A model generated the notes under the pieces. It made no database searches. It worked only from the letters and a program-made list of their open reading frames with translations, and was not told where the DNA came from. From assembly GCA_958299035.1 (NCBI GenBank), contig CATQJL010000001.1:21497433-21561432 (forward strand): 64,000 nucleotides of DNA, read 5' to 3'. This document shows, piece by piece, positions 12,020 through 22,200 of the stretch; positions within the stretch are counted from its first letter, which is position 1, and the number at the start of each line of letters is the position of its first letter. Position numbers and translations under genes: made by a program. This DNA is from Cylicocyclus nassatus (Eukaryota; Nematoda; Chromadorea; Rhabditida; Strongylidae).

Positions 12020-12159
12020 TTCATCGGGATTGGTGGCTGGAAGGAAGGGTTTCGATTCCTAGGCAAGGCTAGGGGATGATCAAAGAGCGCGCTCTCGAGA
12101 GAGACGAAGACCGCGCCGCGGGTGCAAGCGGTCGCCTTCCACCCGCCAATCCCGATGAA
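12020..12159. repeat. 140-bp inverted repeat
   Basis: Left arm TTCATCGGGATTGGTGGCTG and right arm reading as TTCATCGGGATTGGCGGGTG on the minus strand, continuing with GAAGG. The GC-rich loop includes GAGCGCGCTC and CCGCGCCGCGG. No coding capacity; a small MITE or a hairpin. Confidence 0.65.
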
Positions 12160-12447
12160 TCAAAGTGTACTCATACCACAGCACGTCATGCTTAAACCTG
12201 CTCTCTGCGCTATTTCAGCAAAGAGGCAGAACACGGCAAAAGGAGGCGCTGAATCTGTATGCTCACTCTGAAAATAAGGTGGTCTTTCTTGACCATAAAA
12301 GTCGCAGCTAACACAGGTGCCAAGTTGTCCCTTTGCAAGAATCTTCGCCTCGAGTTGCTAGGTAAGTGAAATATAGAGCAGTCTCGGCGTTTTTAGCAAC
12401 TTGTGATCTGTAGTGGTGATTCACATAACATTGGATTTTATGAGAAC
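12160..12447. other. No feature recognised
   Basis: A short spacer between the hairpin and the retroposon-like repeat. Confidence 0.3.
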
Positions 12448-13135
12448 ACTAGCTGGCTTACCCGGCTCCGCCCGGGACCAAACTTTGCACACATACACTT
12501 CGGGGCAGGGAGCGTGTCATAGTCTACTATTCGTTATCGATCGATGTCGATTTTACCGATTTTTTGCAAATTTTGAGCTAGGGGGCTGGGATTTTGCACA
12601 GGGGGGTAATCGAGCATGCTGATCACCCCCACGCTCCCCGCCCCGAATTATATGTGTGCAGAGTTTGGTCCCGATCGGTTCAGAAGTAAAAATTTCTATT
12701 CCGCACATACGTACATACCAGTGGCGTACCCAGGATTTCGGCTCGGGGGGGGCGCGACAAAAAATTTTTTCTAAAGAAGGTGCGTGGCGTTAGCCACGCA
12801 CTCCGAAAAAATTTTTGGGGTGCTTCTCAAAACTTTTGCGGGTCCCCGACCCCTAAAATCTGGAAAAAGGGGGCGTGGCGTTAGCCACGCCCCCGAAAAA
12901 AATTTTTTTACAAGGCTAATTTGATTTTTTAAAAATTTTTAAAAATTATTTTAATTATTTACAAAAATAAACAAGTCAGTTGCACATTTTTATAACCCAT
13001 ATAAGTAACTTTCAAAAATTTCGCGACCCATTCTCGGGGGGGGCGCGCGCCCCCCCCCCCGCCCCCCCCCCCTCGGTACGCCACTGGTACATACAGACAT
13101 ACATACACACATTCAACTTTATATATAAGATAGTG
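12448..13135 (+). mobile_element. Retroposon-like repeat, copy 2, interrupted
   Basis: Starts ACTAGCTGGCTTACCCGGCT, followed by CCGCCCGGGACCAAACTTTG. It has the TCGGTTCAGAAGT block and an ACATACAGACATACATACAC tract, and ends near TTCAACTTTATATATAAGATAG. Same order as copy 1 at 9055-9540. The hAT-type MITE at 12719-13086 sits inside it, so this copy is older. Confidence 0.55.
12719..13086. mobile_element. hAT-type MITE with 8-bp target duplication
   Basis: Terminal inverted repeat CAGTGGCGTACC at the left and GGTACGCCACTG at the right (12-bp arms, imperfect beyond). It is flanked on both sides by the exact 8-bp duplication GTACATAC (12711-12718 and 13087-13094). An 8-bp duplication and a CAGTGGCG-type end are hallmarks of the hAT superfamily. 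At 368 bp with no open frame it is non-autonomous. The interior has GCGTGGCGTTAGCCACGC palindromes, and long G/C runs near the right end. Confidence 0.9.
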
Positions 13136-13639
13136 TAAAAATTGATGAGTATTTCTGAATTGTTTGACATTCAACGGCTTTGAAGAGGGCAACTTGACCA
13201 AAACGTTTACCGAATAAACGTTCTATATTCCTTGATGAACTCTCTCTTCACCAGTGATGATACCATAGTGGAAAAATTCGCTAATTTGTATATGGAACAT
13301 TATGCGAAGGTCTACAAGCCTTTATTATCCATATGTCTTTTTTCCTTTATTTCTCACAGTTTCCTATAATTTGCTCCAATTTCAGTACCAATACTGCGTA
13401 ATTGCTAAAGCTATCTTAACACGGAGTTGAATCTGGTTGGTAGAACACGATCAATGCAAACAAAGCTATCAGAGATAAATAATATAATTATATATATCTT
13501 TGATAAGTTCCTTCCGTCGGGAGATTACAGGACTTACATGCACGCAAAAAAGGGTAAACAGCTCAACAGACACCTGCAATCACTGATGTGGTGTGTGTGT
13601 TGCAGTTTATACATTGAATTACAAAAGATTGGACGTTGT
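13136..13639. other. Upstream part of cysteine-rich gene, exons not resolved
   Basis: A plausible acceptor (TGTGTGTTGCAG, about 13594-13605) precedes the first cysteine-rich reading, but the open frame after it contains stops. I cannot place the first exon or the start codon. Confidence 0.3.
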
Positions 13640-13650
13640 ACTTAACGAGC

Positions 13651-15324
13651 TCCATTAGTACTGGATGTGGTTGTAAAGGAGTAATTTGTCCGTCACTTAG
13701 TAGTGAGGGAAAGGAAACGGATAAACTGTTCCTCATCCATTCAAATCTCCTGTGACTTCCGTACTCCCACTTTGCATCCAAGCGCCAAATCTGTTGTCAT
13801 GCATAGACAGGCCATGATTACGAACTGCTGCCCGTTGTTTGTTTAGGTGAATTTCCATTTCGCCCGTTTGCACATTACCGCGTTTGAGCATGTCAGTCTT
13901 GTGCCAACTTGTTTGTAATGTGTTTGAGGATGCTTGAGGGGTACTTATGCGCACAATAACGAATTTCATTTATGTTTTTTCCAGAACACATAGTGTTTCA
14001 ACATTACACTTTGTACCAGCTATGTCATCCTAACTCCACTCACCTTCAATTTTGGTGTTGCTGCGTCCTAAAATAGTGGGATATATGACAATTTGGGTGC
14101 AAATCTCGCCATGCGAATGCGCAAGGCCAAGGGCATGCGTTCTCGCTCATAAAAAGATATCTTTAAAGTAAGCGATCGCAGAGAGAGCGAACGTTCGATT
14201 TGCCGACTAAAACAGGTTCCGGTGTGTGTTCTCACACATATAGACGCTCTAGGTTTGGACATTGCACATACAATGCTGTTAAGTGCCTTATGATATGTAA
14301 CACAGTGCCATCGGATTATGCTGCCCTCGTTGGTGATTTTCGTCACTGTCTACTTTTTTCGCAGCATTTATGCCGTGATAGAAAATCGATGTTGTTGTGG
14401 GTGAGTTGTTGTTTTCTTCTTAATTTCCCCCCTTTCACAACTTTTCATCCATAGCTGCCCACTGACACCATGCCCAGTTGAACTCAAAGCAGAATGTCCA
14501 GATCCAACATTGTCTTGTTCCATCTATCAGCCGAACTCTACTTTTCCAATGGTTGATTGTCGAGGTGCGTTTTGGAAACTGAATGACCAAACGTTAATTA
14601 TTGAAACTTTTTCTATCATTGCCCATCAACAAGCTTCACCATCAATCTTTCTACAAAAACGGACATATTCTTTCTTTACTCTTGGGAAGTTTTTGCTAAC
14701 ATACGGTCGATAAAGATGTCGGAATGATGCAGGGTAGTTGCAGAATTGGTTGATGATTTTTGCGCGTTTCTTATAAGTTGGTTGCATAGGATGCCCTGCC
14801 TATCACTCTGATAGATTGGGGCCTTCAGTTCTAGAAGATCATAATTTGCATGTTTTGCCTCCACATGACCGCCTTGTATAACCATAGATTGCTTTGAAAA
14901 TGACATCATGCGTCACCAAACGATAGAAACAAACAACTTTTCAGTCCACGATTTTTGTTTTAGGCACTGATCGGTTTCGGGGTTAAGAACAATCGGTGGC
15001 TTTTTTGGTCATCCCCCGAGGAAACTTCAAAAATCTGACAGGGAAGAGAAACATAATAAATGCAACGCATTTGAGATATATAATGGCTACTCGCATCGTG
15101 AACTTCACTGTAGGCTTATGGCCATGATTAGTTAGCAGGCAGCATGTTTGTCAAGTTTGTTTGAATCGACCCATTGACAGCAACAATTTTTCACAACCTT
15201 TGATTTTGAACACTATTTATTTTTTGCAGCTGCTTTTGTGACACAGACATTTGCAAAAAAGCCGTACCTTCAAGTTCTAAAGTTGTTTATGGAACGACCT
15301 TTTCATTTGCAAGAAACTAGATAA
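13651..15324 (+). CDS. Candidate cysteine-rich (probably secreted) protein gene
   Basis: Chained plus-strand exons: about 13651-13702 (reads TGCGCKGVICPSLS), 13985-14054, 14365-14400, 14455-14564, an optional 18-nt exon 14964-14981, and 15230-15324 ending in TAA. Acceptors are strong (TTTTTTCCAG, TTTTTTCGCAG, TTTTTGCAG) and all junction phases agree. The product is dense in cysteine and proline (ENRCCCGCPLTPC, ELKAECPDPTLSCS), like disulphide-rich extracellular domains; no named family assigned. Alternatively, reading through the donor at 14565 keeps the frame open to a stop at 14713. The 5' end and signal peptide are not found. Splice choice at 13702 is uncertain. Confidence 0.42.
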
Positions 15325-15763
15325 AAATAGATATCCATAAAAATTTTTGGAAACTGCCGCGAGCCACTGCTAGCTCAGGTTGTTGTTTGGGCACAAAACA
15401 GACTCTTTTGCACTGCCCATGTTCTACTAGTCATTGTCTTTCTTGATGTAATGATAACAAAGATACATATAAGTACATATAAGCGAAATGAATGCAAATT
15501 TTTTTTAGCATTCAATCAGCAGATAGAAGTGTAGTTCTAATTTTCAAAGTTTTTCGCGATTACGCATTGATAGAATGGTTCACTGCCGAAACTTGATGAA
15601 AGTAATACTGTGTCCGACGTTTCACGAACACGGTGCATGCAAGAGAGTTTTTATTGCCCATCATAGCTGACAAATGGACACCATGAGCAATTAGTGAACT
15701 CGTTTCTAAGTCGAGTTTAACCATTACTGCGCCATCCTAGTCATGGGTCATGAAGATTTTTAT

Positions 15764-15937
15764 TCACAAGAATTTATCGCAAACAGTGGAAAAGCTGTGA
15801 TGCTTCTTGTACTTCGGTTTCATTTGTCGAGGTCTGCGATTCGTATTGAATTGAAGCATTGTAATTATGCTTGCTGGTACAAAAAACGCCTGCAAAAGTT
15901 CTGATGCATCTAGTTCATCACAGCACAACTTCAGAGA
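15764..15937 (-). CDS. Candidate 3'-terminal exon, unknown product
   Basis: Fifty-seven codons then TGA, with an AATAAA motif overlapping the stop (15759-15764, minus strand), which fits a compact 3' end. The reading starts after a possible acceptor (ATGATGAG) and is rich in charged residues near its end (NRRPRQMKPKYKKHHSF). No family recognised and no upstream exon identified. It would be convergent with the cysteine-rich gene ending at 15324. Confidence 0.3.
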   Translation of the reverse strand, partial: SLKLCCDELDASELLQAFFVPASIITMLQFNTNRRPRQMKPKYKKHHSFSTVCDKFL

Positions 15938-16657
15938 CTCATCATTCAAATTCAATTAACGACTTCCTGACTCGAATGTTAGGAAGAAAGTTGAAGGAAG
16001 ACTAGAGTGGTAAGTAGAACTAGTCAATGGTACCACAGAAAAGAGTTCTGCGCGGCGAGGCGTTTTCATTTTCACCAGTCTTGCACGTTAGTCACCATAG
16101 TGAACTATGATGAAATGAAGCTTTGTTATTATTAGATTGGCTATAATATTACCGTTGTCTGCCAAAATTTTCAGACAAGTTTCTCGAAAAATACTCTGAA
16201 ATGTCTTGGAGTACAGTTCAAGGAACTGATGTACCTTTTTTTGAAAAAAAAATGAATCCAGCTAAAGTTACATGGAAACTTATCAAGATGCCTACACGCA
16301 AAAATTTGATACGAACATTTGCTCTTCACTAGTGACAAAAAAAGGTCTAACTCCATAGAGTCTGCAAGTTTTAATTTGTTTGGCCGAGAAGAGCATGTAC
16401 ATTTTCAACTCTAATTTACTTCTTTTATTTCACACCTCTGATGTACCCCTTAAATGTTTGCGCTGCAGTTGAAAAAAATTGAAGTTCTCACAAAAGCTAA
16501 ATTCACTCCTTGCAATTCTCGTGCAACCCCAATGCAAACGCATCTTTCCTCATTAGAAGTAGTTCCTGTTATTTAACAGAAAGCGATTGTTGGACACATT
16601 AACACGATGGGGTAACAATCACTTGCCAGACAGAACCAGTTGCGCTTAACGCTTTAA
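15938..16657. other. No gene recognised
   Basis: Some 700 bp with only short open frames. Should hold the 5' flank of the plus-strand gene at 16658 and any upstream exons of the minus-strand exon at 15764-15937. Confidence 0.3.
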
Positions 16658-17756
16658 ATGTCAAAATTAGGCATTCAAGTGTTAATAGAAAAGGGAAGAT
16701 TCAATTGCACTATGAAACTAAGCAGTAGTAGCGACAAAGCATTGGCTGAAATTCATAACGAGCTGCAAGGTGCAGAAAACGTATCACTTGTGTCTTTTAT
16801 ACGTATTGAGACCTATGACATAGAAAGCGTGATTCGCGTTTCAGTGCTTCTTGGAGCTTCCACGAATCCAGACAAGGAATATGAATTCGTGCCAATTGGA
16901 AAGGACAGTTTCAAAAAGGAATTTACCACAACCAAAACAATAATGTCGGTTATTTTCGTCTGCTTCCAAATGTACAACAGCAAATCGCAAATTCTAGAAA
17001 TATGCCCACAATGACTCCAAGCCAAGATGTAGGCGGAGGAGGAAGCCCAATGATGGCACCTACTCCATTGTTTGTGAGTTTGCCAAAGAAATTTGTAATG
17101 AATTGCAGTCCATAAATGCCTTCAACTTTCTCAAAATCTTTTAAGGTATAATTTAATCTTTTGCTCAGAGGCTACAGTTACAGAGTCCGCTGATTCAACC
17201 TACGATTACCGGTACGCAAAACAACATTCCCAGAGCTCTACGGTTAGTATAAAACGTGAATCCTGGGCGGTATCCATCAATCTCCTATATGAGAAGGGGT
17301 TCCTGTACAAGTCGCAGCCGTATAGGCGTGGGCCTGGCGCGAACCGAGAACACGAAGCCAAGCTGTGATTGAGCTCCTATCTTTTTGAAAAAATGTTCCG
17401 ATTTGACATGTATGGCCATGTCGGGCACGGCAGGTCTCTGCTACCCGTTTGCACCGCGCGCCCCATACTTTCATAAATTATGGAATGGCTCTCTCAGCTC
17501 TCCAGGCACTCGTTAATAATGGGCCGAACAGATGTGGGAGATTGATAAATACCGTTCCGTAAAGTTTTTCTGCCACATCTTAAAATCACTTTTTTTCAGT
17601 CCACCTGGACCACCATTACCTCAAACGCCCCCCTATGGTCTTGGCTATGAATTGGGCAACATGCTAGGAAAAATTATCGACAGTGTCAGAGATCTCGTTG
17701 GAGTAACTTTGGCAAATGCAATCCCTCAACCGATGCCCTTGTTAACAAACAGATGA
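16658..17756 (+). CDS. Candidate spliced gene, Pro/Gly/Met-rich protein
   Basis: The last three exons chain cleanly: 16998-17073 (PTMTPSQDVGGGGSPMMAPT), 17169-17242 after TTTTGCTCAG, and 17600-17756 after TTTTTTTCAG, ending TGA. Phases 0 and 2 agree. The last exon reads PPGPPLPQTPPYGLGYELG, then an amphipathic stretch (MLGKIIDSVRDLVGV). A first exon with ATG at 16658 is open for about 95 codons and looks coding (NCTMKLSSSSDKALAEIH), but joining it needs a weak donor near 16944; the alternative frame just upstream of 16998 (YFRLLPNVQQQIANSR) may be the true exon. Function unknown. Downstream exons are firmer than the start. Confidence 0.45.
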
Positions 17757-18058
17757 ATTTGTTTTATTCTCCAATGATAGAAACGGTTAGGAAATAGGAA
17801 CGAAGAAAACAAAATGGGAAAAAAATCATTTGAGATCATATGTTCTGTTGACCACGCATTTGATGGGATATGAACCTGGTTACGTTGTACAAATGAAGAA
17901 TTGCGAGAATTATGAATTACATGTATTTGTGACTAGAATTAGCATCAAGCGTTGCACAAACATCACCTTAAATCTGAAATAAATTTTTGCAAGAAGGAAA
18001 CAAAAACAAATCGCATTTGAGACGAAAACCCGGCAGGAAGAAAATGCAGATCTGCGAG

Positions 18059-18539
18059 TCAAAACTTAGGAGAGGCCGTTTTGCACGGTACTGGACTATC
18101 GTAGCTGCAAAGCAAATCCTGCGCTCGACAGCGGCCCTGTATGGAATTATTCTCAGAGCGTTTCGCATGCGAAAGGATCTTCATCCTCGAAATCATAGTT
18201 TCAAGTTGTGAAACATCGTTAGCATTGTCCTTCGTAGTCTTTGGACATATCTTGGACTAGTGGGCGATAAATACCAGCTGTGCTCAGATTCCTCAATTTC
18301 GACGGAGTTTCAACGCCGCTAGTTTTCTTCAGGGGACAGCTTTGTCTCCTATCCGCTGTGAAAACTCGTCCTACTGAATTCGTCAAAAGGGTGCCGGAGA
18401 GCGATTCTGTAAGGAAATTCTGTTCTTCAGCATGGAAATAAACGAAGCTCGAAGTGTCCAGACAAATCTGGGTAACTGATGTAATGGCTGAGGGCAAACG
18501 CACACATTCATTTATGGCTAATTCAACCGTAAACCCCAA
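18059..18539 (-). CDS. Candidate 3' part of a minus-strand gene
   Basis: An open reading from about 18539 to 18315 (SSFVYFHAEEQNFLTESLSG, TADRRQSCPLKKTSG) can be joined by a 58-nt intron (18314-18257) to exon 18256-18059 (66 codons including TGA; KTTKDNANDVSQLETMISRM, GRCRAQDLLCSYDSPVPC). Without the intron the first frame stops at 18219. Composition looks coding, but no family is recognised and the 5' end abuts the MITE at 18545. Could be a chance open reading. Confidence 0.3.
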
Positions 18540-18544
18540 CTCAA

Positions 18545-18900
18545 AAGTAGCGTCCCAAATTTGGGAGCATGGTTTTTCGTCTGGAAATTGTTGAGGAAGC
18601 CATAACTAAGGCACTGCCTGGCAGAACAAATGATTCATTCACGGCCGAAAAATTCGTCCCCAAACCCTCCGCACCTGTGCCGTGAGTAACTAGCGAAAGG
18701 CTTAGGACGGATCCCAGCACGGTAGTCTTGAAGTGGGCGAAGTCATTTTCGGGTTACGATCACGGCGCAGGCGCGAAGGGGTTTGAGGACGGACTTCTCA
18801 GCCGCGAATGGATAATTTGCGCTGCCGGGCAGTGCCTTAGTTATGGCTCCCTCATCAGTTTCCACACCCAAAAACCCATGCGCCCAGATTTGCTAGGCAA
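18545..18900. mobile_element. MITE, AGGCAGCGTCC family, copy 3 (diverged)
   Basis: The left end is AAGTAGCGTCCCAAATTTGG. Sub-terminal GAAGCCATAACTAAGGCACTGCC pairs with an inverted copy GGCAGTGCCTTAGTTATGGC near 18828-18847. The CTAACTAAG-type inner repeat also appears in the copies at 10387 and 47758, which places it in the same family. The right end is degenerate. Confidence 0.55.
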
Positions 18901-19232
18901 TGGCTTTGATCCGTGCTCTTATCAAGAAACAACCAGTGTTCCTAATAAAAAACACGATTGGAGTTTAACATCGATTTCCTTTGGCACGAATGGATCATAT
19001 TAGCCGCCGCTTGAGCGACGAACGGCGCCTGATCTTACATATGAAAAAATCTCGTAACCAGATTTTCCTGGAGACTTCTTGAAAAGATTCTGCTCTTAAG
19101 GGTGATAGAATGAAGCTCCTTAAGAGGCTATGTTATGCAAAGTGAAATAACAGAAGTCTATCTATATTAGGACTGCAGTGCAATTACAATATTTCGAGCG
19201 TTATACCTTCCCGAAAAACAGTAGAAGTGGAA

Positions 19233-22200
19233 TCATTGCACAAATACTGTACAATGCTGTGAAGATATGGTAGTCTTGCTGGTAGCCCTGTTACTCGACC
19301 TGGATTTCATTACTTACCTTGCATCTCCAAAAGTACAATCTAATCCTACAGGCAAGAAGAGCCCATAAACCTGAGATTAACTGACCGATTTTCCCATGCA
19401 TTTTTCTTTGTGCGAGCCGAGTCAGCCGCAGTCTGAAGTGGCGTGAACCGAGGCAAAACAGAATGAAGTTTGAAGCTTTTCCACAGATTACAAGGGTACT
19501 AAAACATGGGATAGGTTTAGCATTATCAAAGCAAAAAAATTCATTCAAACCTGCAAATCATAGTGAGGTCATATAGGTCCTCCTGGGGAAGGTTATAAGC
19601 AGTCCGGACTAATTGCGCTAGTGCTGACGGACCATTCGTCAAAGTGAACATTGTAACTATGAAAGTTACTGTCAATGTGACTCGTTGTTCGGTCTTCTGC
19701 ATCTGATTTTCATTGGTACGTCTATAAGGATGAATAATTCAAACATCATCAACCAGAAGTTGACATCTGAACAGATCACCTTTCCGCCACATCACTGGCA
19801 ATTGCGAGATGCTTCTGTCGTCTGCGTAGTGCGCAAAGTAACATAAGATTAAGCACGGTTAGAAGAATAATAGGTAGAATGATCATGGTCAGCACATAAA
19901 TCAGCACGCATAAAGAAATGCTTTGTTGAAATGCAAGAGAAAATGGATTTGGTCGATTTCCAAACCATGTGCTATAAATTTTCGTATTTTGCAACAGAAC
20001 TACACTAGAGCGAAGCAAACATTTTGTTACGTTGGCTTCAATTTCTTCTCTCAATTTTTGACAGCGTAAAAGCGAGAATGAAGGAGGAAGTTGACGAAAA
20101 GAATAAGAAGGTAGCTAGAAAGCTGCCGACGGTGGATTGTTTGCCAACTCTAACATAAAGGACAACAATCTTGACTGCTCAAAGTTTTGGTTGGAATTGT
20201 GATACAAATAAGTATGATATTTGCTGATGTGAAGGGAAGAGAAGAAAAAACTTCATTTTTGACTTTTCATGCAGAATACATCGTCAGCGGTAAAAATGAA
20301 AAGCAATCTTTTTCTACCTATGTATGGTGGTGGCGATATCAAACATCAAATTTATCCAAAAATTCGATACTCACTCGCTATAGACCGGTAGACATCTGGA
20401 ATAAAGCTGAGTCTCGTTGCAATATGAGCGTACAAGGCAGTAGTATTCGAAATGTTGGTAAAAAGTCAGCAAACCAGTAACGGCAACGATGCATATTATT
20501 ACAGCTGGAAGTTTCCTGTAAAAAAATGCTGTGCTAAAATTTGCAAAATTTAGTTCTGATATGAGTAACGGCGAGCTAGCACCATAGCACTTCAAACCAA
20601 ATGACAGCGCTTTATGGCATCATGGCTATGCCACTCTAGACAGTATCTTTGGCAATTTGGGCGACAATGGCTAACGAGTCATGACTAGATTTCAATAATC
20701 TTTAGGGTTTCTGATCACTAGCGAGTTATATGGAAGGCGATTATAAGTCGACAATAGAGAGGCGACGAATCAAGAATGCAACAACATTCTAAGTGCACCT
20801 CGTCAGAAACTATTATAACTATCGCTTACCTACGCACCGAGAATACAGCTATGTATGCGACAAGGATGCAACTACAAGTTTGAGATGGCAGCGAGGCACA
20901 ACAGCAGACAACGTTCTGGATGCACCCCGACCCAGAATGGCAAGGTATGTACCCTCGATATTAACCCATTTTCTTCCCTCAACATGACGTATATTACGTG
21001 AATTGCTGAGGCGCCACCCGCTTCAGGCTTGCGCCACTTGCTTGCGCATCTTTGACGTGGTTTGTCAACGAGAACAACGTGGGAACGCCTGCGCCACGTT
21101 ACGCCAAACGATGATCCCGCAACGAGGTGCAAGCCCGAAGCGAGGCGAAGCCTTACCAATCCACGTAATCCACGTCATGTTGAGGGAAGAAATACGGGTT
21201 GTTATCAAGGGTACCTAAAATGCCACTGCGCATGCAATGCATCTGTAAGTGGACAGAAGATAGGATATGCACCCAGAATGCGAGAACATTCTAAATGCAC
21301 CTAGACACGGACGGATTGAGATTGTCGCATGCACGTGTAATGCAACTGCGTATGCAACTGACATGCAACTATAGGTGTACAAAAGATGGCGGCATCCAAA
21401 ACGCAACAACATTTTAAATATAGCTCGGCTCATATTGTCGTTCATTGTATGAACCTAAAATGCAACTGGGTTGTGCAACTGTAAGTGGATAGAAGATAGG
21501 AGATACACCCAGAATACTCAGATTGAAGAGACCGTATGCAACTAGACTACAACTGCTTATGCAACTGGAGGCAACTATAGGTGGACAAAAGTGAGCAATG
21601 CATCCAAAACGCAACAACATTCTAGATGCACCTCGACACAGATTGCGGTTCACCGTACGCACCTAAAATGCAACTGAGTGTGCAACTGGAATACAACTGT
21701 GAGTGGACAAAAGATAGGAGATACAGCGAATATGCACGAACATTCTAGATCTCTACTCGGATTAAGGTTAGTGTATGCACCTAACATGCAACAACGGACG
21801 CAACTGGAACGCAATTGAAAGTGAGCATCTACGGGGTGCATGCAGAATGCAACAAAACTCCAGAGCTCACCGTATGCACCTAAAATGTAATTGCGTATGC
21901 GACTGAAACGCAACCGTTGTGAACAGATTAAAGGCAGCGTCCGGGCAAAATTTCGCCCCTCATGTTTCTGCCATTCTGGGGCCTTTCCGCGGCCCTGACT
22001 AAGTTGTAAAGCCCAAATTTGTTCAAAACTCCCAAAAAACCCGGTTCTTGGGGACCCTCTCTTCAAGGAGCGGACGAGTTTTAAATTGCTCGCCCCCATC
22101 GTCATGCCAGCGGAAGGAGCTGCAACTGCACGGATGCAGTTACACTGTAGTGTGCAATGCAACTGCAATGCAACCGCACACCTGCGTAAGCACTCGTCCT

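Noticed and set aside
14676..14909. Minus-strand 77-codon reading as a gene
   Set aside because: It looks mildly coding (HVEAKHANYDLLELKAPIYQ), but I could not extend it with phase-matching exons, and the plus strand over this region has a coherent model.
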